Assembly: GCA_003971905.1 (NCBI GenBank)
Contig: RSEE01000011.1
Coordinates: 917,453 to 981,452, forward strand
Source of the DNA: Moniliella sp. 'wahieum'
Lineage: Eukaryota > Basidiomycota > Moniliellomycetes > Moniliellales > Moniliellaceae
Length of the DNA: 64,000 bases
Direction of reading: 5' to 3'
The notes beneath the pieces were generated by a model. It did no database searches, was not told the DNA's origin, and saw nothing but the letters and a program-made list of their open reading frames with translations. Below are positions 10,338 through 22,400 of the stretch, piece after piece. The position numbers and the translations under genes were made by a program. The first letter of the stretch is position 1. Each line of letters starts with the position of its first letter.

Positions 10338-13300
10338 CTAACCAGAGCGGGACTGCCCACTGTCTGACTCGGGCAATTCGGGAACCAAGGCGGTCAACAG
10401 CGCGCGCAACGCCAAATTTTCTTCGCGCGCCTGGACCAGCAGCGCTTCGCGACGGGCCAAGCGCGCCTGGACGCGGGACAGGAACTCGTTTCCGTGTCGC
10501 AAGACGGCAGCTTTGGAGATACCGCGGTTGACGCGTTTCGCATGCTCGGACGGCACGAGTTGAGCAGGCACAAAGTCTTCCGCTTCTTCATCTTCCGGAA
10601 GCCCATCGGGGGCAAGGATGCTCCCGCCCAATGCTTCTTCATCCAAAATGATCGCAGGCAACACATCTCGCAGATCGTCAAACGAATCCTTTAAACTGTC
10701 CCGTCGTTTTTGCTCCGCGGCCTTGTGCGACGTTCGACGTTGTTCGGCCGAGGCCGAACTGGTCCCGTCCGCTTGCGCGGCCAAGGCCGCTTCCTTTGCG
10801 GCTGCTTCCCGTGCCGCCGCCGCTTTCTTAGCGGCGGCAGCAGCCGCATGGAATGTGATTCGGTTCGCCTCGGTCCCCTTGCCTGACTTTGCCTTGCCGG
10901 ATTTCCGGGGAGCCTTAAGAATAGGAGGCGTGTCGGGGACCGAAGCGCCCCGTTGGCCTGAACTTTGGCTGGGACCAGACCCACTCGTGCCCAGTTCCAG
11001 CGAGCCAGCACGGGCCAGAATCGCAGGGCTGGTCAGGACGCCGGCGAACGCCGGCGAGGCAGGCACAGTGCGACTACCATGGTACGAAGTACGCCGACTG
11101 GCCGACTGACTTGTTTCCCCTGTCCCGGGCGGCAGCGCAACGTCGGGCTCCAGCGCCTGTGGAATGGTCGGTAACGTCGGAAGCTTGTCGCTCGACCCGC
11201 CCGAGCGGGGAGGGAGCAGGCATCGAATCCAACCCCATCAGCGTCGCTGGCGTCAGCGGGACCGACTCGGCTCCCGGGCCCGGCGGGGGCATGGTCGTGT
11301 GGCTTGGGGCTATAAGGCGGTGGGGGAGTGACCAAAACAGGGGATGAGGTGGAGGGATGGGCAATGTGCGGCCCAGGATTGGACTTGGACCCGGCCGAGT
11401 TGGACATCGAGCTGGAGGAGGTATTGCTCGCACCACTCTTGGGCGCCCCCGTTCGGCTGCCGGTGCTGCCGGCGCTATCGGGGCCCTCGAGCTGGATCGG
11501 CGAGGGTGTGTCGTCAAACGTGTGGATCCAGCACATTCCATCATCATCGCCCTGTGTGCCTGAACGCGCTACAGTCCCGGGCGCCGACGCTTCCTGTCCT
11601 GCAGAAGGTGCCTTGGCCTCTCTGCCACTGGGCTGGGCCATCGCGCCGGCCGGGGCAGAAGCTGTTCCTGTCTCGGCGGCAGGCTGGGGCTGCGCAGAGT
11701 CCCACCACAGCGCATTGAACGCTTGGTTCCACGCCTCATTGGTAGCAGGGGGCGCCATTGGAGAAGAGTGGGGCGGAAGCGTCTGCGAACCACTGGGCGC
11801 ACCAGCGACAGTAGAATGGGGGAGGAGGGTGGCGGGCGTAGCAGGCGCGGATAGGGTCGAAGGCAGATCATGCTGCGGCGGCAGTCCACTGGAGCTGGCG
11901 GAAGAGCGGTGCTTGCGCTGCGGGGTGTTCTGCAGCGACGCATTGGATTTGCGCGGGCGCAGCACCTGCAACGCAGCTGTCGCAGCTGCCATGCCGGCTG
12001 GACCACCCAGCGCGCCCATCGGCGAGCCTAGGTCCTCGCGCGAAGCACGCCGTGACCGGTTGTTGCCTTGTGGCTTGATCAGGGGGGAAGGGCGGGCGCG
12101 GGAGCGAGTCGCGCTGGATCCCTTGCGGCCGGAACGGACGACAGGGCCAGCCGCGGACGCGGTCTGGGTTTGGGGTGCGGGAGGGGGAGGGGCTGCGGTC
12201 GACGTAGCAGGCGGCGCATAGGTTTGTTTCTGCAGCCAGTCAACGAACGGCTGGAGAGCATCGGGGGTTGCATTTGATGGCCCAGGGCGCATTCCCAAGG
12301 CGGGCGAGACGAGCGGGGCAAACATATCCACCTCGGGGCCTTGAGTGGGAAAGCCATTGGCAGGCGTGTGGGGCAAACTCAGAGCACCGGAGGAGCTGGA
12401 GGGGGCGCCGGCGGAAAAGGCATAGGGCGTGGAAAAGGCCGAGTTGGGAGCGGGGCCAGACGGGTTGGGGTTGGGGTTGGGGTTGGGATGGCCATGCGGG
12501 TGCAGGGCGCCGGCGGTGGAGGAGCCAACAAAGAGAGGGCTGGAGTACGCCGAGGATGGATGTGGGGCAGGCGGAGCGTTCCACGGCGAGTGCGGGGTGT
12601 GGTGGCCGAGGGCTGGATCAAAGGAGACGCGAGCAGCTGGCGGTTGTCCCGGCAGCGCGGCCGGGAGCCACTGGTCGATGGAGACCGGTGGGTCGGGGGC
12701 GGGTCGGGCGCTGGGGCGCTGGTGGCCTGGACATTGAGAAGTCCGAGAGCGCCTGGAGGACACGTGCGCCAGCTGTGCCTGCGCCTGGTTTGCGCCGCTG
12801 TGCGGGGCCAGGATGGAGGCAACCAGCGGCATTAGTGACGAGAGCTGGGCTGAGCCCTGGGGCTGGGATAGCAGCGGGGCAGCCGTGTGGGCCTGTGGCT
12901 GTGGCTGGGGCTGGGGCTGTGTTGGGGCATGGGTGGACGCAGAGAAAGAGGCGACGGATTGGAGCATGGACAGCACCCCTGGCGACGACGCGCTGCCCGG
13001 CTCGGCGGCGATCTGGGCAAGAAGGGCATGGAGGTCGGAGGGCGCGGTGGAAGCGGGCGGAGGAGGTTCTGCTGGCCAGGGGGCGAGGGGGCCGGGCAGA
13101 AGCAGAGGAGGTGGAGGCAGTGAGGGCGAGCTGGGGGGCAGGGAGGGCGAGGGGAACGAGGAGGGCTGGGTCCTGTCGGAGGCTGCCGGGGTTGAGGGGC
13201 GAAAGGGCGGCGGGCGAGTGGACGTGGAGGCGCTCGAGCTGGGACTTGAGGGGCGCCGCCCAGAGCGGGGTGGCTGAGGGCGAGACGGGCAGGGCGGGGT

Positions 13301-13375
13301 GGGGGCGGCGGCAGCGGCGGCGGACTCGACGCGGGCGCGCGATGAGCTGCTGCTGCGGCTGCGCGAGCGGTCCAT
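10338..13375 (-). CDS. bHLH-leucine zipper transcription factor, low-complexity N-terminus
   Basis: This is a nuclear DNA-binding regulator. The basic region SHKAAEQKRRDSLKDSFDDL has the His-Glu-Arg triad (H5, E9, R13) expected for binding the E-box CACGTG. Helix 1 is separated from helix 2 (GISKAAVLRHGNEFLSRVQ) by an unusually long acidic loop of about 45 residues. A zipper-like helix follows (LARREALLVQAREENLAL). The first about 750 residues are Ser/Pro/Gln/Ala-rich and disordered, with dipeptide runs such as (NP)n and (QP)n encoded near 12,470 and 12,910. The start at 13,375 (MDRSRSRSSSSS) is chosen because upstream in-frame sequence is not protein-like. Three frames must be joined, with breaks near 11,290 and 11,190, so two bases are probably missing. 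The total would be about 1,010 residues. I cannot assign the exact subfamily. Confidence 0.8.
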
Positions 13376-14740
13376 GCCGGGTGGGGGTGGGGCTGCCAAA
13401 ACGCAAGGGGGGCGTGGGTGTGGCTGCATAGGGCCTGGCACGCAAGGGTATGCAAGGGATGTCAGATGCGGCAGGCGTGCATGCGGCCGCCCAGGCGTGT
13501 GTGCCGCTCTGCCAGCCACCGCCTCGCCAACCCCATCCGCATGCTAGAACGGCACACTGGGGCCGTGCGCCAGAAACGACAGCCGCCCCTTGCCTGCCCC
13601 CCCCCCCAGAACCAGTCGGGGGCACTGCAGCAGCCAAGCACACCAGGCACACCAGCGCATGCCGCATCGCCCTCCTGGTCCCTCGTCTCCAGCCAGCGCC
13701 AGCAGCTGTGGAAACAGAGTGTGTGCGCCATGCACCGCCCCCGTGCCTGCCCCCCGGTCTGCCTTGGCTTCAGTATCCTCACAAGAGCCGTTTTGTCCGT
13801 CTCTCCAGCATATATCCGCCCATAGCACCAAACACCACCCACACCGCCTCCAGCCATCTCCACTCCACCCCAGCAACACACACACCTACTGCTTCGGGCA
13901 GCTCATCTCCTGCTCAACAGCCATCACGCTCACCGTGGGTCCAAAAAACACGGCCCAAAAGCACCCATGTGCGTGGAGCTGCTATGAGGGGGGCATCGGA
14001 AAAGGACGTTAACCGTTAACGTCTCTGCGGCTTTGGCCCTTGAGCCGTGCAGAAACAGAACAAACATGTCATACCGGTAAAGAAGAGCAGTGAATATGGC
14101 CGCCTATATGTGGGGATCACAAAAGAATCGCGGAGGAAGCTGTAGCGATATTGTGAAAGCCGGAGCGTGTCTCGGCTGAAGAGATCATCGACGATGATCA
14201 TCAGAGAGTCGGTTTTTGACGTCAACAGAGAGAAAAGCGAGGATGAGCGGAAAGGCCCACGGTCGGTTGTAGACAGAATGCACACAAGAGTAGTGGACGT
14301 GCAAGCGTAGGGGCATCCGGGAAGCAAAGTGGACGAGCGACATAACATGCCAAGCGACGGAAGACACACAGCGGTGTGTTGGTGCATAGTGAGGTGGGGT
14401 TTTTTGAAGATGATCCAAGGAAGAAAGACGCATTTGTGAACAAGAGGTTGGGAAAAAGGTGAGCCTGATGGAGGGCATAGTGGGGATGCAGGCTAGCCCA
14501 GGGATGATGGAGGAAACGGCCCGCAAGGGAAGGGATGACGATACACTCGGCGAGGACGAAGACAAAAAAGAAGCAGTACATAAAAAACCCAGGATACACA
14601 ACAAATTGAAATCTCAACTCGGCGCTGGCTGCGCGGTGCTCATATTGCACCTACAACCTCCGCCGAGCCTCAACTCCCTCGCTGATCCCAACGAGACGCT
14701 TAACCGTTTACCCCCTCGACATACTCGGCTGCCGCAGACG
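13376..14740. other. Divergent promoter region, bHLH and RabGAP genes
   Basis: The two flanking genes point away from each other. The stretch contains C/A-rich tracts at 13,590-13,900 and a purine-rich zone at 14,400-14,560. I see no supportable gene. Confidence 0.4.
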
Positions 14741-16900
14741 CAGCATGGACCACCGCGACGCCAAGTCCCCGACCATCCCCATACTCCCGCCTACCCTCCG
14801 CCCCCATCCCAGCCCGCCGACCCCCCCGATTTCCCCGACGATCTGCTGGGGCCACCGGGGCCAGCCCCGTGTCGACCGGCCTGCCCCGGGCGCGGCGGGG
14901 GTGGGGGCGGTGTGGATCCTGGGGGCTCGGGCGTCTGCGGGCAGCGCTATCAGGTACCGGTGTTGACACACTGGCCGATCGGATTGCGCCCGGTTGGTGC
15001 CCGTGGCGTCGCACGCCGGCGCCCAGACGGCGGGTGGAGGCGCGGAGGACGTGGCGCAGTGGGCTGCGTCGGCGCGGTCAAGCGTGTTGGGCGAGTTTGC
15101 GTTGGTCACTGCGGCGGCACGGCAGGTATGCAGGCCGCACTCACTCACCCGGCCGCCACTGCACTCGGCGCATCCTCCGTCTTGCCTGCGCCCCTGGCCG
15201 AATGGGCCCACCTCCATCCCTCTGCCCGCACGGGTGTGGTCCCCCCCCGCCCCCCCACCGAGGAGGAGCGGGCTTCGCTGGCCTACGACCCTCAGCGCGT
15301 TCACCTGGCCCAATGGGCTTCCCGTCTCGCCGCAGCGCGGACCAAGCGCGGCAGGATAGCGATCTACGCCAGCCCTGCCGTTCCGATCCCAGCTCGTCTG
15401 CCTGGCTATTGCCCTGGACAAGACCGTCTCACCCTTCTCCCATCACGATCGACGAATGGACTGCATGGCTGGACGATCAAGGCCGGCTGGACCCATCCAA
15501 CGTCCCTGTCCCCGTCCCCTCTACCGTAGCTGCCTCCTCGTCTGCTCAGACGGCCACCGCACCGACACCCACAGTTGCTTCCGCCATCGCCGATGGGGTA
15601 CGCGGCCAAGTCTTCTCTCGTGGCGTGGCGGTCAATGCGCGCCATGCCATCTGGCCTTTCCTTCTGGGAGTGTACCCTTGGGATAGTACCTCTTCCCAGC
15701 GCCAGGATATCTTGGACTCGCTTCACACTGAGTATGAAGCGTTGCAAGCCGAAGCCAGCATGCTGCTGCCGTCCTCCCTCCTGTAGGGACCATCCACTCT
15801 CCTCCCCCGAGTCGTTCGAGCATGTCGACCATCTTCATCAGGCCCGAGCCAAGCAGGAAATCAGGTGCAGACCAACCCCACCTTGGCCGTTGACCTAGTG
15901 GACGAGCGACACAAGATCCGATTGGATTGCGAGCGGACCGATCGGGAACATGAACTGTTCCGAGTGCCCTTGGAGGCCGACCCAGCGCGCGTTGACCCGT
16001 CCAGGGAGGAGGAAGGCGGCGAACCGTCCAATGTGCACATCCAATCCCTCTGTTCAATCCTCCTTGCCCTCGTGTTATGGGACACACATGCCACTGCCGC
16101 TGAGAACGTGGGCCAGCATCCTTCCCCCCCTGCAGCCCAGTTGGGAGGGTACGCCCAGGGACTTTCTGACCTCTGTGCCGTTCTCTACGTTTCGCTCTTC
16201 CCGCCCTCGGCGATTCGGGCCGACCAAGCGGACCCGACTGCGAATGCACTGACGTGGGCGTGTCTGCGTGCGCTCTTGTCCCACTTTGGGTGGGGCGCCG
16301 CGTTCCGCCGCGACCAAGTGGCGATGACGTCGGCGTTGGCAAGTCTGCGAGGCATGCTACGCACCGGTGCGCTGGAAACTTATGCCCATCTCGTTCGCAC
16401 CGAAGCGGACAACCTCTTTTTTGCCTATCGGTACGTTGGTCTTCATGGTAGTCCCACGTCCCACCAGATCAAAGGGTGTATGCTGACCGTGTCCGCTTTT
16501 CCAGTTGGTTGCTCGTCACATTCAAGCGGGAACTTGCGCTGGAAGATACATGCCGTGTATGGGAGGCGATCTGGGCGGCCGACAGCGCGTTGGTCGCTGC
16601 GTACCCGTCCGATCGGCAGACGGAGTAGAGGGCACCCAGCAAGGGCCCGGGGTGGCAAGCAGCTTCAGTTTGGTGGTGGCGTATGCATTGATTGTGCGTG
16701 AGACCTTGGCGTTGGCCCAGTTGCAAGTTTGATGAGACGTTGCGCTACTTTAACGCCATGGCCCCTGCCCCCACCACCGCCAGCGCCAGCTCCGTCGACC
16801 AAGCTGCCACTCCACCGCCGACGATCTCCTCTGCCGTGCCTCGGTCGCGGCCCGCACCATACCTGGCCTGTGGCCGCCGCCGCCACTGCCACCACTATGA
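14741..16900 (+). CDS. GYP7: Rab GTPase-activating protein, Gyp7/TBC1D15 type
   Basis: This TBC-domain protein would accelerate GTP hydrolysis by Ypt7/Rab7-like GTPases in vacuole and late-endosome traffic. The conserved lead-in to the TBC domain is visible at about 15,450-15,780: ITIDEWTAWLDDQGRLD, then the arginine-finger block GVRGQVFSRGVAVNARHAIW and PFLLGVYPWDST. Next come the family landmarks IRLDCERTDREHELFRV, PSNVHIQSLCSILLA, GYAQGLSDLCAVLYV and TEADNLFFAYR (15,900-16,430). An intron follows, then SWLLVTFKRELALEDTCRVW and a final helix FDETLRYFNAMA. The N-terminal third (14,745-15,400) matches the Gyp7 layout weakly and changes frame at least twice. The catalytic arginine of the IxxDxxR motif is present (IRLDCERT), but the glutamine finger reads YAQG with Gln kept. 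The start is uncertain. Confidence 0.8.
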
Positions 16901-16996
16901 GAGAACGAATTGGACTGTAGTATGGGGATGGGCCGAGGAAATGACATTATGGGATGTGCATACACTGGGATTCGTTCGCTGGGCAATCGAGGAGGA

Positions 16997-18664
16997 TCAG
17001 CTGTCAATGTGGTCCTGGGCCTGTTTCTTGTTCCAGACGTGAATCTTGGACAGGGTCTCGGCAATGAGCGACTTGGACTGAGCCAGGTACTTGAACGCTT
17101 CGTCGTCATCCAACAATTCTTTGTTCTCGTCCCCATAGAGGACCATATTGAGACGTGCTTGGTGCACCTTGGCCGCGCGCGCCATGCGCTCTCGCGCCTC
17201 TGCAGTGCCTTGGCCAAGCGCGTATCGTACGCCCAATCGGGCCGAGTAGCAGCCGGGATAGAAGGCGCTTCGAGCTTGGCGGGCAAGAGCGGGTTGTACG
17301 GGTACTCGAGCAACTTGGGATCCTGGTCCTCGCCTACCGCACGACGATGGAACCGTGCCCCACCCAACTTCTCCTCGATCCACTCAGAGCACCTAGATCC
17401 ACCACCACCTTGCGCGCTTTGAGAATGGTATACGCCGGCAACTCCGACGGCCGCTTGAACGTGCCGTGGCGGTGCATCCACTGCCGGCCGCGGGTGTGCA
17501 GCACGTGGCGCAGGTACGCTTCCTTCAGCTTGGGAAGATGCAGAATACTGTAATCTTTGCCCAACGAGCGCAGGCTCAGCTCAAACCCGCGCAGCGCCTT
17601 GATGTGTGCATCCACCCGTTCTGCGGGTAGGTGGGGTCACGCGTCGTAGCCCGCATCGCACGACGGCGGGCGGGAGAGGGGGTAGTCACCGGCGCCCAAC
17701 GCGGGAACACGTTCCAACGTACCGGGCTCTGGCGACCGCGGCGCAGTGAGGAACAACGTCTTGGGTCCAAACCCACGCGAGGCGAGCGTTTGCTTCAACG
17801 TCCTGGCCGTGCCCGGTGGGTGGTCCCATACCAAGCTCCGCACCACCTCCAGTTCCCCTGCCATCCACTTGGCCGACAAGGCCGAGCGCAGCGCCAACTC
17901 GCGCACCTGCCGAGGCAACTTGGACGAGTAGTCTCTCGGTTTCGGGCCGTGCGACACACCACCGCCTCGGAGCGCGGGCGAGGCACGGTCGGCCAAACGC
18001 GCACGACCAGTACCCTTTTGCGGACGCAACTTTTTTCCTGAAAACGCCGTGTTGCCACGCCCCTTGCTCGAGGCGGTACCCCTGCGCAAACCGTCAAGGT
18101 GGTACTTGATCGATGCGTACAGCAGATCTCGACGCGGCACCAGCGCAAACGCCCAGGCCGACAGCGGCACGTACTGCCCCCTGACCGACTTGGCAGGCAA
18201 CAGCGGTGGGTCCTCCCCGAGCCCCAGGCGCTGCGGATCCAACAGTTCCTGCTCCGCCGTGCCCTCGGGATCGTGGAGCGGGAGCGCACGCGTGGCCGGA
18301 TGAAGGTACGTAAGGGGAGCATGGACAAACTCCCCCGGCCTGGCTTCGTACGCCTGAGTCACCTCCTTGATCCAAGCTGCGTACTCTGCCTCGGCATCGG
18401 CATCGGCCTCGGCCTCAGCTTCAGCTCAGCCTCAGCCTCGACACCTGCTGCGTCAGCTTCGTCGGCAGCCTCTTCCTGTCCCTCCTGCTCTTGCTGCGAC
18501 GGCGCAGCCTGAGCGGCGGCGGTAGCGGCGGCGGTCGGGCGGGGGGCGGAGACGCTGAGGGCCCGGTGGGGCGCAGCGGCGCGTGCGGGTGCGGCCCAGA
18601 CTGGCACGCGGGAGGCGGCGCGCAGCGCAGCAGGCGCCCGACGGACAAACGCAGCCAGCACCAT
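16997..18664 (-). CDS. YML6: Mitochondrial large-subunit ribosomal protein uL4m
   Basis: This is protein uL4 of the mitochondrial 54S subunit, nuclear-encoded and imported. The N-terminus (MVLAAFVRRAPAALRAASRV) is an arginine/alanine-rich presequence. The L4 core is at about 18,330-17,870: the rRNA-binding loop KGRGNTAFSGKKLRPQKGTG followed by GGGVSHGPKPRDYSSKLP. The end of the L4 fold, AYTILKARKVVVDLGAL then EWIEEKLGGARFHRRAVGE, lies in other frames at 17,300-17,450. A fungal-type C-terminal extension follows, ending HVWNKKQAQDHIDS. Frame changes occur near 18,360, 17,640, 17,380 and 17,230. The gene meets the RabGAP gene tail to tail with only about 96 bases between stops. Two CACGTGAC sites lie 130-210 bases upstream of the start. 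Confidence 0.85.
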
Positions 18665-19484
18665 CGCGGAGCACACCGTAGCACTCTGCCAAGCGACGCA
18701 GAAGCCGTCCCACCCCCTCCTTGGCCCCCGCCTTCTTCTCGGCAGAAGGCGGAAGGGTTACGCTCATTCCGCCCCTAGCCCCGCTTCTATTGCCTCACGT
18801 GACCACCCACCCAGCCAGTTGAGTTTCCCACTCCCCTCCGTCACCCATCGATCTGTGCATTCAGCCATGGCACGTGACCCACGGTTGTGTACTTCCCTCG
18901 GTTCCTATCTCGCCCACTTTGTCCAATCCATCCAATCCATCCATCCCAAGCTATCACGTACCAACATTCAACCGAGCAGTCATGGACACGAACATGAGAT
19001 GGTGCGAAGGCCAAGGGCAAAAGACGAAGAGCATGCCAGCAGGGACAAAGAGGGGAGAGGAGGGGGGGGGGGTACAAGAGGCAAATGGTGAGGTGTTTGA
19101 ATAGTGGTGTGTTTGGACAATTGAGCAGGCGAAAGAACAAAGAGTAGTATGCAAAAAAGCGTCGGTCCGAAGCATGAGGACGAAGAACGGCCAACAGAAA
19201 CAGAGGAGGACAATGGACGATGGAAAGATGGGAAGATGGGAAGATGGGGAAAGAAGTAAGTACATGTACAGTGGATGGTCGTTGGGACGTTGTGATGGCA
19301 AAAAATGGTAACGGTGGACCCCTAGTGAAAACCGGGTGGAAGTGGAACGAAGGACAGACAAATGACACAGAACAGGCAGAGAAAAAGTTTAAAAAAATGG
19401 CAGGAAACGTGAAGGCTTGAAGCGCAGAAGGATGAAGTTGATGTGTGCATCAGGGAGGGACAACGCCGCAGCAAGACGTGGGGT
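18665..19484. other. Intergenic between uL4m and PPS1
   Basis: This holds the uL4m promoter with two E-boxes, and a purine-rich zone at 19,000-19,260 that probably belongs to the 3' side of PPS1. It contains a short GGGAAGAT triplication near 19,226-19,250. No gene is seen. Confidence 0.4.
18796..18878. promoter_or_regulatory. Two CACGTGAC E-box sites upstream of uL4m
   Basis: CACGTGAC occurs at 18,796-18,803 and again at 18,871-18,878. These are Cbf1/CDEI-type E-boxes (reverse complement GTCACGTG). They sit 132 and 207 bases upstream of the uL4m start. Two copies of an 8-mer in the same orientation within 83 bases is unlikely by chance. Confidence 0.5.
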
Positions 19485-22400
19485 TTAGACAAAGTATCGC
19501 TCGTTGAGGTGAGCCACCTCTTGGGCAAAGCTACCCCACGCAAGGCGCATGGCGCGTGGGTGCACACCGCGCGAGGATCCGTAGCCAACTGATGGTGACC
19601 ATACCCGCACGAGCACACTGGGTTCCGGTTCGGATTCGGATTCGGATTGGGAGCCTTGCCTCCGGCGGGCGCACGCAGACCCGCGACGACCGTCGTGTCG
19701 CGCTCCATGGCATTGGCGTTCGCGGCATACGTGCCACACGCAGGCAGAGGCAAGGGAGCCGGCAACGTGGCACGAATGCAAGCGGATCCGATGCCCAAGT
19801 CGCAGTCCAGCGGCTCTTCTTCTTCCAGCTCATACACTTCCTCCAGTACCGCCCCGCCCGTCGCCGAAGGCCGAGCAAGAAGCACGCCATTGTTATCCGT
19901 CGTGCGCGAAGCCGACTTGATCTGCCGGCGGTACTGCTGGCACTCGGGCAGGCCAACGAGGTGTGGTCCATGTGGGTCGCTTTGCTCAGGCGAGTGGGCA
20001 AGGCCGTGCGAATGCGCATGCGCAATCGTCAGGGCAGTCCAGGGGTCGGAGCTTGGCCTCGGCGCTTCATCCAATTCCATCACATCATCGTCGCCATCGC
20101 CGTCGTCGAGAGGGTGGCACGTCTGGCGCAGAACGAGCTGGGGACAGGTAACTCTCCCAGCCTCGCAGTTCCCAAAAGAAGAGCAGATGAGGTTGGATGA
20201 GAATGTTGAGGCGGCGGGAACGGACAAGAAGGTAGGCCTCAATGAGGGAAAGGTTGAGGTGAGCCATGACGTAGGCAAGCACAATCGTCGATGACCGAGA
20301 TACACCCACACGACAATGAACCAGTACCTTCCCCCCGCGCGACGAGCCGAATCAATGTACTCGACCGCTTGTTTCATCGTGGACCGCAACGGGTCGATCC
20401 CGTCGTCCGCGACGCCCTGAACGTTGAGGACGGAAATGCGGCCCGCTTCACGTTCGGCCCACAGTGACGTCGTAGGCCAGCTTGCCCCACCTCCCAGGGA
20501 CAAAGGAGCTGCCATGGCGGCATGCGAACCTGGCTCTTTGCTCGCCGCAAACGGTGTGGTGGATTCCATACCGGGAGGGGCAGAAAGCGCCGATTCACCC
20601 ACAGAGACGACATGCGTGATACCCAGAGCACGGAGCATGCCCGCGTTCATCGCCTGGTTGAGGTTGCCGAGGTACAAAAAGTCCAGGATGCGCGAGGGGA
20701 ACGATCCCTCAAACAGCCCATCATAAAACCACGAGTAACGAGCCAGGGCGTCAGGTGAGGATGCCGATGCGTCGGGCGCCTTGGAGATGGAGGGCAGCAA
20801 AGTAGACGGCTGGTGGGGCGCAGCGTGCGGCACGAGCGGGGTGGGCCACTTGGAGCTGCGCAGGCGAGCCTCGATGAGCTGCAGCATCGGGACCTCGCGC
20901 GGGTAGACAAAGAAGGATCGCTGGAGATCATTTTGGAGGAAAAGGTACGCTTCCGGAGACGCATGCCCGGATGCGTGTACATAATGTAGGTGAGAGCCAG
21001 GATGGAGGTCTCGGTGTAGCCATCGGCACAGTGAATGAGCACCTTGCGCGGCAGCATCCGTCCTGCCCGGTGGGGGAACGCACCCGGATCGGCCTGTTCC
21101 TTGATCCAAACCGCCAACTGGATCATCTGGTCTGCAAATTGGTGAGCCACACCGGGTTCGGCCAACGCCTTGTCCGACGCCGGCACAGCGCATTCCATCA
21201 GCACAATGCTGGCGAGCGGTACGGGCACGGGTGCCATTGTAGCCCCCGTAGCACGGGCGGTGGGGGGACTGTAGGCCTCGGTAGCCACCAGGGCGTGTGT
21301 CGATGACGGCGTCGTAGACCATCCACGTGGTCCAAGGGAGAGACCCAACGATCCCCCCGCCGTGGTTGCAGCGCCTTCTGCAGGGCGCGCCAAGGGTGCC
21401 GTGGCAGAGGAGAGAACGTCAGGCAAACTGCAGGCAGCGTGATACGACTGCTGGAGCGAATCCATGTACTGCGCCGCACCTTGCAGTTTGTCCTCCCGTG
21501 GCATCGCTCCGTTTTCGTGCGCTTCAATGCAGACGGCATAGTTGTTGGGATTGGTGCGAGGCGCAGCATCCACATTGGTCCAGTCGCTGCTGGGCATGTC
21601 GACCTCGGGCGCAGGAAGGTCCCCATTGGAGCCGATCCACACATTGGTGTCGAGGGGGCTGGCACGTGTCAAAATTTCCATCTCCTCTCGCTCACCATCA
21701 ACAAAGTCGACGCGGTTCAGCGACTTGCCAGTTGAAGTGATGGCCACCAGCTCGGGGTAGCGCTGTTCAAACACATCGAAGGAGTCTGTGATCAAATACG
21801 GTGGTTAGTGGAACGAGCCATGGAAATAAGGGGTTGAGACGCACCTTCAACGACGAAGACATTGTACCGAAGCGAGCCGAGTCCACGGGCCAAACGCTCT
21901 TGGTACATCTCCTCTTGAGCATGACGGAAGCAGGCGGCAAGCTCCAGTACTCCGTCGTGCAAACCAGCGGGAGAGTAGAGCACAATGTCGGAAATTGTAG
22001 CATACTTGGCGCACTGGATGCGGAAGTTGCGCAAGCTCACACCCGACGATTGCCGAGGTCGGACAAAACTCGGCCCAGTCGAGGAAAAGTACGCAGACGG
22101 TCCTCCGGTGCCAGCACCGGGGGCTGGGGTAGCGTGAGCAGGTCGTTGGGGAAAACGGTCGAAGCGAGAATGGAGTGGCCCGGCTGGGGATCCAGCTGCA
22201 CAGCCGAGGTGCTCATAGAATAAAGGTGGGAAGCCCTCCTGTCGTTCTCATCTGCCTTGGAGGGCACCTCTTCCCAGCATAATGGGGCAGGATGGCTATC
22301 TACGCTGGTCGCAATGGATGACTCGGTGTCCAACCCAGACCCAGTAAGGCCCAAGCTACTGTGCTGCGAGCTGAGCGAGCTCCGCGGCAGTTCGCTCACA

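Noticed and set aside
8743-10341. 532-residue plus-strand open frame
   Set aside because: It spans SLX9 on the other strand and the following gap, has no domain, and is Arg/Pro/Thr-rich as expected for an antisense shadow.
11328-13431. Several plus-strand frames of 150-390 residues
   Set aside because: They are antisense to the low-complexity bHLH gene and mirror its Ser/Pro codons as Gly/Trp/Arg.
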